64,000 bases of DNA from Xanthostigma xanthostigma. Taxonomy: Eukaryota > Arthropoda > Insecta > Raphidioptera > Raphidiidae. The stretch lies in assembly GCA_963575645.1 (NCBI GenBank), contig OY754468.1, forward strand, positions 20,794,465 to 20,858,464, given 5' to 3'. The notes beneath the pieces are model-generated. The model was not told where the DNA came from and did no database searches. It saw nothing but the letters and a program-made list of their open reading frames with translations. This document shows positions 11,858 through 24,237 of the stretch, in pieces. Numbering within the stretch: the stretch's first letter is position 1; each line of letters starts with the position of its first letter. The position numbers and the translations under genes are program-made.

Positions 11858-12021
11858 TCGTTCCAACCAGCCGTGAATGGTAATAAAACCGTTCACAGTC
11901 TTGTCACTGCGCAAGACTAATTTGCGCACTAGCTCAAAATCGATACTGCGCAAGACAGTCTTGCGCAGTAACAAGACTGTGTACGGTTTTATTACCGTTC
12001 GCGGCTGCTTAGAACGAACTT
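11855..12021. mobile_element. Small MITE with long TIRs
   Basis: The whole 167 bp unit is nearly an inverted repeat. GTTCGTTCCAACCAGCCG on the left mirrors CGGCTGCTTAGAACGAAC on the right, and both arms carry GGTAATAAAACCGT, AGTCTTG and ACTGCGCAAGAC. The SINE target duplication abuts its left end. Confidence 0.75.
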
Positions 12022-12634
12022 AATGATGAAACAAATACTTTGAGAGAATATAAATAACAAGATTAACAATTTGTAATAGTTTGCTCAATAAAAATTATCT
12101 TATTCAGTAGCGGAATGTTTTCAAATAAAAATATCCATTGACCCGAGATATAGGTATATAGGTATTCTTTGTGAAAATCGATTTGAATTCTGTAATAATG
12201 GACCCGCTAAATTAAATTTTACGTTTCTAAGTCATTTTTCCGGAAAAAATATACAGCTTAACTTACAGATTAAAATAACATGTATATATTTTCAAACAAC
12301 TTTTAACTTAGTGTTGTGATTTAATTTGATTCAAGCAATCCAGTGTCGATCAGAAGGATACATTTGGTCAGCCCTCTTAATGAGCATTGACATAAAAGGA
12401 ACCTACTGTACACCATTAAAAAAAGTTTTGAAGAAAAAGTACAGTTGCTTAATATGATAGCACGCCCTTAAGTTGAAAATAATTATTGTAACATTGTTCG
12501 ATTTAATCAGGTGTGCCTCTAGTCAGACAGATACAGTTCTGCATACATTATAATTAAATTGGCCAATTTAATTTACATTTTAAAAAAGTTTACGTAATTT
12601 TTAAGAAATATTTATATTTTAAATAGGTTATAAT
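12022..12634. other. AT-rich stretch, nothing recognised
   Basis: No supported gene or repeat. Confidence 0.35.
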
Positions 12635-12639
12635 ATGAG

Positions 12640-12969
12640 AATAACCGAGGTTATTATATGCTGTCAGTTTGTAAACCTTCAGCTCTCAAGTTCTAAACCG
12701 AGATCCAACTCAGAGAAATGTAGTTTTTTTGGTTATAACAAAATAATCGTAGGTCTTTCCCCAAGGCTCACTCAGGACATGATTAGCAGGTCGACACTAA
12801 GGAAGGTGGCTGGCATCCTGACCGGTCACGCTTCTCTGAAAATTCGGGGATACAAGAGGAATCATTACTATGTAAATTTGGTAATATGAAGGATAATATC
12901 CATAATAACCACCCCATCGTGTTCGAATGTGAGGTTCAAGCCTATAGGAAAACAACCATTTTTGATTAA
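12640..12969 (+). pseudogene. LINE RNase H-end fossil
   Basis: One frame reads SRSTLRKVAGILTGHASLK. After a frame change near 12890 another reads HPIVFECEVQAYRKTTIF and stops at 12967-12969. The order LxxxxGxLTGH, then H-hydrophobic-xCE-xxAxxR is the C-terminal pattern of ORF2 proteins that carry an RNase H domain in jockey/I/R1-like non-LTR elements. The cysteine pair usually between these blocks is lost. This is a short dead 3' piece. No RT motif lies upstream. Confidence 0.55.
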
Positions 12970-13013
12970 ATAGATTTTGGTTAAGCGGATCCAATATACA
13001 TGATAATCTATAG

Positions 13014-13336
13014 TAGGGGTGTCAGACTGATTTTTCTAAATGACCATTTATAAGACTTATAGGGTGTTTTAACGGGCCAGACTTTTAATTAAAAACTAAA
13101 ACACATACTAAATTAAAATCTTTATTTGTTTAGTTTAAATTAATTTTCATATAAAGGTTATAAAAAGGGTAAATTATCTTGAGCTTGATGATCCAGGCAA
13201 CTGAGGTCTTTTGTTTTTAATAAATTCATTGATATCAGGTGTCTAAAATCCTCACTGGGTAGTTTCTGGTCGCGGGCCATATTGAGATGGCTTAAGGGCC
13301 GGATGCGGCTCGCTGGCCGTATCTTTAACATCACTG
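13014..13336. mobile_element. Small hAT-like element with 8 bp TSD
   Basis: Flanked by ATCTATAG (13006-13013) and ATCTAGAG (13337-13344), matching at 7 of 8. The ends TAGGGGTGTCAGA and, inverted, CAGTGATGTTAAA are short hAT-like TIRs. The right part (GGGCCGGATGCGGCTCGC) resembles the inside of widespread hAT elements. No transposase. Confidence 0.65.
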
Positions 13337-13735
13337 ATCTAGAGGTCAATCTTCTGGAGCTCATAAGAAGATCTGGATTATTTACCGACTAGATCCGGCA
13401 CAAAAATCCTGAGGCTTACTTTTTCTAGGACTATAACTTTAAACAGTATGTCTAGGAGACAATACTAGAATAATAATTATACAAGAACTCTGGTATGAAG
13501 CAAATGCAGTATGCACTTTGCATTGTATTTATGTACCATGAGAACCGTGTTCCTTACTAGTAACAAATCGCGTATATATAAGCAATAGGTAAAAATATTA
13601 TACCCTAAGCCCTAAGGTCATAAATATTGTCGTGTTTTCCACTTTCAGTTAAATCTTTAAATCTTGAACAACTGTATGTCAACAAAATTTTATTGAAACT
13701 ATTAGATTCTTGCAAAATTTTAATAATTGCGTAAA

Positions 13736-13840
13736 TCAGTGGTTCTCAAACCGTGTGTTACGAAGCCCCCAAGTGTCGTAAGCTCGTGCGTAGGCCGTTA
13801 GCGTCTCGTCCCAAGCAAGCGAAAGAAGCGTAAATGAAAT
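13736..13840 (+). repeat. hAT-Charlie-like terminal sequence
   Basis: CAGTGGTTCTCAAACCGTGTG followed by TTACGAAGC resembles the terminus of Charlie-type hAT elements. I could not find the other end, so this may be a truncated copy. Confidence 0.5.
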
Positions 13841-14354
13841 GACTTATTTTTTTCACAGAGAATTAATTTTTATTTTAAAATGTAGTAGATTGTTAGGTTT
13901 AAAAAATTGTGTTCACATAAGAAAAAAAACATTTACAAAAATGAATCTAAGGCTTTTCAGTTTAGTATAATTTAGAAGCGGCATTTTTTAATAGTAAATA
14001 AATGCTATATTGATTTATTTCTGTATCCAAATCAAAGTTGAAACACGGAAATATATTTTAGCATAACATCGATTATTTTAAAGAACAAAATCCCGACAAC
14101 AGCAAAAAAGTTTATTTCTGGCAATAAGCTAGACATAAGAACACATGGAGAGCTAGAAATAAAAAAGATATAAATTTTTATTCAGTCATAAAGTATATTA
14201 ATGTTCCATGAAATTTCCATTAAGACAAAATATTTAACTAATCGAATTCGATGTACACATGTGTATAATATATTACCTATAGTACACATATTGTAAATAC
14301 TTAGACAAATACACCTAAACTAAGGTTCGTACCACATAAGAAGATCAATTTTGT
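13841..14354. other. AT-rich stretch, nothing recognised
   Basis: No supported gene or repeat. Confidence 0.35.
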
Positions 14355-14580
14355 TTTTTTTTGACGTGATAACGTCTTATAAATTGATGAAACACCGGAT
14401 GCACGCACGAAGGAGTGTCACGTTCCGCCTGAGCCTGAGCGTGCAAGCGAGAGCGCGGTATAAGCGCTAGAGAGGCACGATCGGCCCAAGCGTCGGCTTG
14501 TACGCATTTCAATGTTTCTTTATGACGTTATCACGTAAAACTATCGTCCGTAAACCGACTTTACAGACAACCAATTTTTT
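14355..14580. mobile_element. MITE family B, copy 2 (short)
   Basis: Both family ends are present (TTTGACGTGATAACGTC and ACTATCGTCCGTAAACCG), but the AT-rich interior of the 590 bp copies is missing. In its place is a GC-richer segment with GAGCGTGCAAGCGAGAGCG. Confidence 0.75.
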
Positions 14581-14854
14581 TTTTCAGGCAATTTCTTCAT
14601 TAAAAATAACTAGGTATGAAAAAATTATTGTTAAAGAGATAATTAAAAAAAAAAAAATAAACTGTGCATGTGTAAGTTTGGTATGTCCTAATCTTAATCT
14701 CGCTAAGATAATTTCTTCTCTTCTGTTTAGTGCGGCTGGTGCTTTCCATCTTTCTATAGTTGGCTTTATTTTTTTTAATTTGCTTTTTCACAACTTTTAT
14801 TGTCTCACTTTAGTTCCTAGCAATGCTCCGCGAGCTCTTCGCAACGTCTGTACC

Positions 14855-15365
14855 TACTTTCTACAAGCGTTTATATACTTTTACATATCCTTACAAGCTT
14901 TTATTTACCGTCATCTGTCCCGGTGTCTGTCAAACCTTGCAAGTTAAATTTGACCCACTTCCCGGTTTCCGATTGAGCTGAAATTTTGCATACGTATCTA
15001 GTTTCAGTGATAATACAATATTATAATAACTAACTGACCGGTCCAGATTCGTCCGGATGCAAAACGCACTTTTATTCAAACACACTGAAAACTTGAAAAC
15101 AAATCACCGAAAAAAATGTTTTAAAGCAAGCTTTTATTTTAATAAAAAAGAACTAAAAAATAATTTTATTCCGATTGAAAATAAGTCATTTATAAAAGCG
15201 TGCTACTCCCTCTTTTTCTTCTTTCTTGTAAATGTAACTCGCTTTTATTTGAAAATTTGAGTCTGTGATAAGTACGTATAAAATGGATTATTTCCAATCG
15301 GAATAAAATTATTTTTTTCTTTTTACTTCTTTTTTATTAACAACTAATAAAGGCTTGTCTTAAAA
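14855..15365. repeat. Repeat family E, copy 1, with foldback
   Basis: The segment with TGACCCACTTCCCGG, GAAATTTTGCATACG and ATACAATATT matches 40950-41100. Downstream, arms 15123-15185 and 15287-15362 are reverse complements (shared ATAATTTTATTCCGATTG). The same order, family segment then foldback, occurs at 40950-41365. Confidence 0.5.
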
Positions 15366-17570
15366 AAAATCGATTATTTATTATAACAAATATTAATCGT
15401 GGTGTAATTTTGTTATTTTAAAGACTCCGTGTACTGTCTAATAGAATCAATTTCTTTATTCGCGGTGCGGCATTGACCAGCGCGGCTATAATGGCGTAAA
15501 GCATAAGAATATTATTTAATATAACACAGACGCATTGTAAAATATTTACAAGTTTTTAATTATAAATTATTAGTGAAGTTTTTTAGCAATGAATTATTGA
15601 CTATTTGAAATATTACCATTTCTAATAACAACTATTTTACGATGTTAAGGCAGACATTTAAATTAAAATGTGCATATTTCAATCTGTCGGGGTCTTTTGT
15701 TTTATGAATGCTATTAAACTTCTTAAACATCAAAAAGCTAATTTTTTGCAACATTTCTGGAGAATGGGTTAATTAAAATCATTTTATTTTAATGGGCATT
15801 TTATTCGTTCCTTCTTTTAATTATTATTAAAGCTATAAAACCAAATAAGAAAAAGCAACTTGTGGAAAACAGCAAACTGTTTACAAATAGGTTGGAATGA
15901 CTAATTAGTAATCAGATATTTATATGAGACCGCTGTTGGAAGTTGGAACCATCAAAATTTCACTGCAAGCTTTCCTAACAGTTTCTCGGACGATTTTGAA
16001 GTTTTGAAGAAGTACCGAGATCCAGGAGCTATTAAACATTTTTGGGTATAGGTATTTGAGTAGCACTTCTTTTGTAGTGTCTGAACAAAAAAAACGAAGA
16101 CCTGACTGAAGGGTAGTAGGGCCTAGCCAAGCCGTCAATTTTTAACTTTGTGAAATTTTATTTGTAAAAAAGTTTTCGAGGCCTGGCGTTATGTTATGTC
16201 AATAAGGATATCATTATCAAGTATTCATAGAAATTGTTCGAAATTTTCCCCGTTTTGTCCTCCACGATGTTCCCCTAAACTACCCGTTTCTCTAGACCTT
16301 TGAACAACATTCATAATTGTCCAAGGGCTCGAATAAATCCGTTTGGGGAAACAATTGGCGTACAACCCGTGGCACTTTAACGACAATCTCCGTAAATTAA
16401 TAACATGTCCCCTAGGCCGTTATCGTTATAAACATGAGCTATTCTCAAAAATAATTTAGGCACACACAATTCTCTCAAAAACATAACAAAACACACGCCA
16501 CTTTTAAATAGGCACCAAGATAATTGATAATGATATAACATTTATGTCCATAGTGACATAACATAACGACAGAACCGACCTCAAAAGTAAATAAAATTTA
16601 AAAAATTAATTTTAAATTTGAAAGGCTGTTTCTCTTTCATTTTTGAGTTTTTATAAAAAAGTTACCTTGAAATATTGTTCGTCTCTTTGATTTCTACACG
16701 CTGTTAAAAAAAAAATCAACTTAAAAAAAATCTGTATAGGAACTAGGGGTTTGGTTATACTTTTTAATTTGGATAATACGATAATAAACAGTAATGTCCT
16801 CATTGTAACTATAATTTAACAGTAAAAATCATGTAACGGATGTAGGTACCTATTCATGATTATTGTCCGGAAAATTAGAACCAAAATTGCTCGAGAGAGT
16901 TATAGAACAAATTATTATTAATATAGAGATTTCAGTGTAGTTTTACGGATGTAACAACTTGGATTGTCATAGCTATGTGCCTCTGTATGATTTTTAATAC
17001 CATCACATAAAATATCCCGTCATCGTTGGTGTTTTGTTTATGACATACGAAACAACACGTGATTGTGTCCGTTTTCCGGTTGTTATGTATTTTAACGACC
17101 GCTCATAATATTTTAATCAAAAATACATAATATATAAACAAGCCGCCCCCGTTTAAGTATAAACATTTTCTGTATTATGACTGTGTTTTACGGATGTGGA
17201 CATATTTTTTTAACTTTATATCTTTTATTATGTATCGCCTGAACGATCATTTTCAGGTTCGACTATAATTTGACTAGTTTTTATTCATTTCATAATTTCA
17301 TTATAAATCCTGTGAGATTTTTTATGTTTGAAAACAAAGTGTTGCCTAATATATTCGAAGTTTCATAATTATATACGTGTATTGAATTTCACTAAAAATT
17401 AGATAGTCGTTTGTTATCTGCAGCGCACATAGAGGAAACGCCACTGTTGACTTTGAAAAATACTTTTATTTGTATAGAAAGCCGATCTTAACGCAAACAA
17501 AGTCAGATATAAAATAGCCTATTCGTTGAGTTAAGAAGCTCTTATACGAGTACCAAATTCCATTTAAATC
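15366..17570. other. 2.2 kb AT-rich stretch, nothing recognised
   Basis: Both strands show only short frames without domains. No TIR, LTR or tRNA-like motif that I can support. Confidence 0.4.
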
Positions 17571-17884
17571 GTAATCCTGGTAGTTATGGCGGAACAGACA
17601 GACATACACACACAAACCTCATTTTATATGTATAAAGTTGTTACAATATTTTCTAAAAAATTACGATGTTTTGTGAAAAACTGTTTTAGTAACATGTAAC
17701 GACATCTGATAGAATTTGCTCAAAGCTATTAGTTCAGAAGCAAACCAAAAAAATGTTTTAATACCATGTAGCGACATCTGAGAAAATTAGCTCAAAGCTA
17801 TTAGTTCAGAAGCAAATCTGGTAGAATTCGCTCAAAGCTATTAGTTCAGACGCGCCCAGGTGAAACCGGGACGGGCCACTATAG
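17571..17884 (+). mobile_element. Helitron-like 3' end with internal triplication
   Basis: Ends CCCAGGTGAAACCGGGACGG, then GCCACTATAG followed by T. This is related to the CTAG-T ends at 45638 and 45881. Three copies of a short repeat containing CTCAAAGCTATTAGTTCAGA lie at about 17720-17850. The 5' TC end is not certain. Confidence 0.55.
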
Positions 17885-18149
17885 TATATTCATAAATCTA
17901 GCCGCAACTGGGTCGCTTTAATACGGTGTAGCAAGACAAACAAAATTATAATGAAGACATTAAACTATAATTGTGATGGAATTGGGAATGAACAACTTAT
18001 TTTATTCATATTACAACATAAAAATGAAACCACTTTACAGCACAAACCGGTGACATAATAATTTTTTGTTTTGTTATTATTTTCTCAACAGAAAAGTAAG
18101 ACACAGGAGCCCATTATAATTTATATTATAGTAATGATGATCATCAAGC

Positions 18150-18640
18150 AAAAAAGTAGATTTTACACTAAATTTAGTAAACAAAAAATAGTGCCTATCG
18201 ACTTCGTCTTGACGTCTTTCATCCGGATTTTTATTTTCAATATTGGTCCTATTGTTTTTTGTTTAAACAAGAACATAGCAAGAACGTGGATTTTATACGA
18301 AAAATTGCAAAAAAAACGATATCGAATTCGTTAAAAAACCGTATATTTTTTTGTCAAAATTGATCAAGTCGATTTTTTTAAAGAAAAATGCTACAAAAAA
18401 GGTGGCTTCTACACGAAATCTCGAAAATAAAAATTATATCGAGTTTGTTAGAGTGCCAATTCAAGCGTAGTAACGTCAATATGATCCGAAAAAAGTTATA
18501 TCAAAATCGATCAAGCCGTTTTTTTGTTCAAACGAAAAGACTACAAAAAAGCGTATATGTGGATTTTTTTGAAAAAATCCTTCCAGGGCGTACTTATTTG
18601 TTATTTAATTATCAATATAGATCGTATTGAAAAGTTGATC
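18150..18640. repeat. Degenerate tandem repeat, about 150 bp period
   Basis: The blocks ATTGATCAAGTCGATTTTTT (about 18356) and ATCGATCAAGCCGTTTTTTT (about 18506) recur with a following CTACAAAAAAG. An older unit precedes them. Frames of 71-87 codons here look incidental. Confidence 0.4.
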
Positions 18641-19004
18641 GTGTCGAACTCAAGGGTCCTAATGCACGAATTACCTCACGTCTTGTTATTATTATGGAAT
18701 CAAAGACGCAGGTACAGGCTAGTACATATTTTAAGCTAACGTTCCCTAAATACTCGCATCATCAGCGGCAGATCAGGAATGAGTCTGGCGCAGTGTCGCG
18801 ATGAAACATTATAACGCTGGCATATTTAAAACGTGTTACAAGTTGCGCTGCTGCAACTTATTGGTTGCATTATGCAACTGCAATAGTCATTAAGCTTACA
18901 AGCAGATATAAAACTAAAACTACACACCGGATGTTCAAGAGTTCACTTATTATTTTATTACTCCTTTCGCTTATTAAAGAAATAATTAGGATAAAACCTT
19001 TACT

Positions 19005-19090
19005 TACCAAGAAAATCTTAAAGCTACGTAGAAGTTGACGACAACGCTATCTAGATTTAGATTAGATTGTAGATTATAGACGCTCGACAA
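19005..19090 (+). repeat. 85 bp direct repeat, left copy
   Basis: Starts TTACTTACCAAGAAAATC and ends GACGCTCGAC. The same sequence recurs at 22502-22590 with few changes. The similarity stops exactly where the 120 bp array begins. Confidence 0.75.
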
Positions 19091-21372
19091 ATGTTAATAT
19101 GCTTTCCTACAATATGGGTATCAAATGAAAGGGCTTGCTAAGATTAACTCGAAAAATAAAGTGACGTCAGTCTAAAACCAATATGGCGGACTTTTAAAGA
19201 TGGCGGACTAAGTTTTTTATGCTTTCCTACAATATAAGTATCAAATGAAAGGGCTTGTTGAAAATAACTCGAAAAATAAAGTGACGTCACTCTAAATCCA
19301 ATATGGCGGACTTCTAAAGATGGCGGACTAATGTTATTATGCTTTCCTACAATATGGGTATCAAATGAAAGGGCTTGCTGAGAATAACTCGAAAAATGAA
19401 GTGACGTCACTCTAAATCCAACATGGCGGACTTCTAAAGATGGCGGACTAATTTTATTATGCTTTCCTACAATATGGGTATCAAATGAAAGAGCTTGCTG
19501 AGAATAACTCGAAAAATAAAGTGACGTCACACTAAATCCAATATGGCGGACTTCTAAAGATGGCGGACTAATGTTATTATGCTTTCCTACAATATGGGTA
19601 TCAAATGAAAGGGCTTGCTGAGAATAACTCGAATCATAAAGTGACGTCACTCTAAATCCAATATGGCGAACTTCTAAAGATGGCGGACTAATTTTATTAT
19701 GCTTTCCAACAATATGGGTATGAAATGAAAGGGCTTGCTGAGAATAACTCGAAAAATAAAGTTACGTCACTCTAAATCCAATATGGCGGACTTCTAAAGA
19801 TGGCGGACTAATGTTATTATGCTTTCCTACAATATGGGTATCAAATGAAAGGGCTTGCTAAGATTAACTCGAAAAATAAAGTGACGTCAGTCTAAAACCA
19901 ATACGACGGACTTTTAAAGATGGCGGACTAAGTTTTTTATGCTTTCCTACAATATGGGTATCAAATGAAAGGGCTTGCTGAAAATAACTTGAAAAATAAA
20001 GTGACGTCACTCTAAATCAAATATGGCGGACTTCTAAAGATGGCTGACTAATTTTATTATGCTTTCCTACAATATGGGTATCAAATGAAAGGGCTTGCTG
20101 AGAATAACTCGAAAAATAAAGTTACGTCACTATAAATCCAATATGGCGGACTTCTAAAGATGGCGGACTAATTTTATTATGCTTTCCTACAATATGGGTA
20201 TCAAATGAAAGGGCTTACTGAGAATAACTCGAAACATAAAGTGACGTCACTCTAAATCCAATACGGCGGACTTCTAAAGATGGCGGACTAATTTTATTAT
20301 GCTTTCCTACAATATGGGTATCAAATGAACGGGCTTGCTGAGAATAACTCGAAAAATAAAGTAACGTCACTTTAAATCCAATATGGCGGACTTCTAAAGA
20401 TGGCGGACTTATTTCATTATGCTTTCCTACAATATGTGTATCAAATGAAAGGGCTTGCTGAGAATAACTCGAAAAATAAAGTGACGTCACTCTAAATCCA
20501 ATATGGCGGACTTCTAAAGATGGCGGACTAATTTTATTATGCTTTCCAACAATATGGGTATCAAATGAAAGAGCTTGCTGAGAATAACTCGAAAAATGAA
20601 GTGACGTCACTCTAAATCCAACATGGCGGACTTCTGAACATGGCGGACTAATTTTATTATGCTTTCCTCCAATATGGGTATCACATGAAAGAGCTTGCTG
20701 AGAATAACTCGAAAAATAAAGTGACGTCACTCTCAATCCAATATGGCGGACTTCTAAAGATGGCGGACTAATGTTATTATGCTTTCCTACAATATGGGTA
20801 TCAAATGAAAGGGCTTGCTGAGAATAACTCGAAAAATAAAGTTACGTCACTATAAATCCAATATGGCGGACTTCTAAAGATGGCGGACTAATTTTATTAT
20901 GCTTTCCTACAATATGGGTATCAAATGAAAGGGCTTGCTGAGAATAACTCGAAAAATAAAGTTACGTCACTCTAAATCCAATATGGCGGACTTCTAAAGA
21001 TGGCGGACTAATGTTAATATGCTTTCCTACAATATGGGTATCAAATGAAAGGGCTTGCTAAGATTAACTCGAAAAATAAAGTGACGTCAGTCTAAAACCA
21101 ATATGGCGGACTTTTAAAGATGGCGGACTAAGTTTTTTATGCTTTCCTACAATATGGGTATCAAATGAAAGGGCTTGTTGAAAATAACTCGAAAAATAAA
21201 GTGACGTCACTCTAAAACCAATATGGCGGACTTCTAAAGATGGCGGACTAAGTTTATTATGCTTTCCTACAATATGGGTATCAAATGAAAGGGCTTGCTG
21301 AGAATAACTCGAAAAATAAAGTGACGTCACTCTAAATCCAATATGGCGGACTTCTTAAGATGGTGGACTAAG
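19090..21372 (+). repeat. 19-unit tandem array, 120 bp period
   Basis: Units start at 19101 and then every 120 bases to 21261, with no indel in any unit. Each unit begins GCTTTCCTACAATATGGGTA. Each carries GTGACGTCAC or a one-base variant, and two copies of ATGGCGGAC separated by about 10 bases. 14 of 19 units keep TGACGTCA. Two linked variants (AAGATTAACTC with CAGTCTAAAACC, then GAAAATAACT) start at units 1, 7 and 17, a higher-order pattern. Since 120 is divisible by 3, minus-strand frames of 88-173 codons cross the array. I see no sign that they are genes. Confidence 0.95.
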
Positions 21373-21561
21373 TTTTTGACGTGATAACGTCTTATAAATT
21401 GATGAAACACCAGCTGCACGCACGAAAAAGTGTAACGTTCCGCCTGACCCTGTGCGCGCAAGCGAGAGCGCAGTAATGTATTTTTAAATATGATATTCGA
21501 GCGGAATACGTTATCACGTAAAACTATCGTCCGTAAACCGACTTTACAGACATTCAATTTT
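21373..21561. mobile_element. MITE family B, copy 3 (short)
   Basis: TTTTTGACGTGATAACGTC follows the array's last unit directly, and the right end is CGTCCGTAAACCGACTTTAC. The interior is reduced to about 100 bp. Confidence 0.75.
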
Positions 21562-22330
21562 TTTATATAATAATGGTGTACTTTTTATAATGTTTTATTA
21601 TTCTACTTTACAAGAAAGTTTTGTAAAAGGTTTTTTGAGGGAAAGTCGGCGCATGCGCAGAAGAGGTATAAGTTATAAAGTTGTTTGTATATAACAATGG
21701 TATACTTTTCATAACTGTTTATTATTCGATCTATTTTTACAAGAGTTTTGTATAATTTTTGGGAAAAATCGGCGCATGCCATCGTTGTTTTTTATATAAT
21801 AATGGTGTACTTTTTATAATGTTTTATTATTTTATTTTAAAGAAAGTTTTGTAAAAAATTCTTTAAGCTAAAGTCGGCACATATATGTTATAAAGTTGTT
21901 TTTATATAATAATTGGGTACTTTTCATAACGGTTTATTTTTCTATCTGTTTTTACAAGAAAGTTATGAAATTTTTTTTCTAAACTCATAATTTCAGAAAT
22001 ATTTTGAAAAAAAATCTGTTGTTCTTTTGTTCTGAAGATGTTAGTTAGGTTTAATTTTTGCATGACACAATAACATATTACATAGAGAACCATGAAATTA
22101 TTAAAATTATATTTTCCTTTCTGTGTTTCATTATTTTCAACTGTTATTTTTTTCTTAGAATAAGTAAATTAAGTTATACTATATTATTCTCTAAGTGTCG
22201 TTAAATATAATTATATATACACCGATTTTCAAACAAAACACCGGGGTATATGACGTAAAATTTCGCGCCTTGTAATTCTTGAATTACTTGGGCATATACT
22301 CCCACTGGTTGATAGGTTAGATTCAAAAAA
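21562..22330. mobile_element. Element family C, copy 2
   Basis: Modules with CGGCGCATGCGCAGAAGAG at 21649 and a decayed copy about 121 bp later, each with TTATATAATAATGG and TTTTATTATTCTA-type segments. The distal part (GGCATATACTCCCACTGG at about 22300) matches 25740-25800 inverted. Confidence 0.55.
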
Positions 22331-22501
22331 TGACAGTGAAAGATGAAAAGTAGTTCCATTTTTTTACGTATTTTTGAGAAAATTTGTGAACAATCCGCAA
22401 AGTTTTTTTTTTTGGAACGTCAAAATTTTTTTTTTTAATGACTTAAAAAGAAGTCAAAATTTGGGCACATCGAGTTATCTTACTGGACCCGAATAATTCA
22501 T

Positions 22502-22590
22502 TTACTTACCAAGAGAATATTGAAGGTACGTAAAAGTTAACGACAACGCTATCTAGATTTAGATTGGATTGAAAATTATAGACGCTCGAC
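22502..22590 (+). repeat. 85 bp direct repeat, right copy
   Basis: Partner of 19005-19090. After GACGCTCGAC the sequence continues ATCTGAAGTC instead of entering the array. Confidence 0.75.
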
Positions 22591-23030
22591 ATCTGAAGTC
22601 ATTAGCATGTGTAAAAGATCTGAAAATAAAAAAAATATATCAATAATACGTATTAAAGCACCAGTCCTGTCATATGCATTTAGTCAGTTGCATCAAAGTA
22701 GATTTATTAACTGCGACATTTAAGTGTACATTTTGTTGTCGGGTTGAGAGTGTCATAATATTGATATTTTAATAAAATAATATTTGAATGCTATTTAGTA
22801 TTTAACTTGGAAGAAAATTCTTTAGTCGACGAAATAAGATTACCATAATAATGTTACAGTCGAGCAGCGTGCCTTTGAAAATATGATGAAAAAAGTTGCA
22901 TTTTAAGGTAGATGACTGAATTATCGGCATTAATTAGTTTTTCCGGGTTTAATACTTTTTTAAATACAACTTCTTTAGGTGCGACTTGAGAATACCTCAG
23001 ATCTTTTTTCGGACGGAACGTGTTTTTGCT
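22591..23030. other. AT-rich stretch, nothing recognised
   Basis: No supported gene or repeat. Confidence 0.35.
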
Positions 23031-23040
23031 ATTTAAAAGC

Positions 23041-23345
23041 ATCGACTGTCAGACGACGACATCCAACACCATGAACAGAATGTGAAACATAGCTACAGAC
23101 GCAAACTCATTTTGAGATCGGTTTCCGTTATTTAAAGACATCGACTGACAGATGGCGGCATCAAAACGCATCCGTAGAAATTATCTTGAACGAAGAGTGA
23201 AACATAGCAATGGACACAAACCAATTTTGTACTCGGTTTCTGCTATTTAATGTTATCGACTGACAGATGGCGGCATCAAAACGAATTTCTAGAAACCATC
23301 TTGAACGAAAGGTAAAACATAGCTACGGACGCAAACCAATAAGCA
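23041..23345. repeat. Three-unit tandem repeat, about 99-115 bp
   Basis: Units start at ATCGACTG at 23041, 23140 and 23255. Each holds CAGATGGCGGCATC or a decayed form, GTGAAACATAGC and GACGCAAACC. An 86-codon frame starts inside unit 3; its product is unknown and it is probably incidental. Confidence 0.7.
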
Positions 23346-24235
23346 TAGCCAACTTAATTCAATTTGTGAGTGAATATTTCCTAAAAAGTGAGAGTGGTAC
23401 ACGCAATCATCTGTCAGTCAAAACTGCATACACACGTTACTTCCGTTCGAATACTTCCGTTAGTCAACAAAAAAAAAAACAAAAAACAAGTGAATCGGCT
23501 GCTGTAGCTATTAGCACTACAAAATAATTACAATTGGTTGCTGTGATAATCATCACGGCACTAAAATGGTACTTAATATTTTGTTGCGCTAATAACATCG
23601 GTTGTACATCTATCTGTGCATTTGTATTAAGAACATGTGTTTGAGAAACTTTTACTTTGAGGATGTCAATAGTTGTAACATTTACCCTATTGGACTGTGT
23701 TACGTAATCGGCCTGAGCAAGATTCGCAAGGGACACTCGAGGCGGAAGGAATCTCAGTAAATCTCACAGAAAAAAATGGATTACGCAGTGTTATGTGTAT
23801 GAAAATTTCGCGAGAGAAGAAAATGTTAAAATTTTTAAAAAGGGCAGGGAGTAAATGATGAAGCTAGCATTAATCATACCTCTATGTATGTACCCTAACC
23901 ACTATATAGCTCGCCTGGCTTACAAGCTCCAATCTTTCCTTACTCTTTATAATACAAACGGCTCATCTCTTTATTTGATGAATCTTATCCGCACACTGAA
24001 ACATAGGCAGATACTTGCCAGTTTGAAATAATTATTTTATCATCTATACAATGTGGTAACAGTGAATAATTAAGTAAAAATTTTAAAATAGTTTTTTGTT
24101 CAACTCGATATTTACCATCGGAAACTTCTGAGGTGTATTTTTTTGTACTTCAACTCAACCGGATGTAATTTTTTTTTTCAAATGGCAACATATATTTTTT
24201 GACATTTTCGAAATCTAAAGGAGATGGGCTGATAA
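23346..24235. other. Unassigned stretch
   Basis: Includes the rest of the 86-codon frame and a GC-normal patch near 23650-23760. No domain recognised. Confidence 0.35.
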
Positions 24236-24237
24236 GG

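Noticed and set aside
19144..21330. Minus-strand frames encoding a 40-residue repeat (SFDTHIVGKHN...)
   Set aside because: They follow from a 120 bp period divisible by three. Frames are broken in several units, and there is no promoter, start context or codon evidence.
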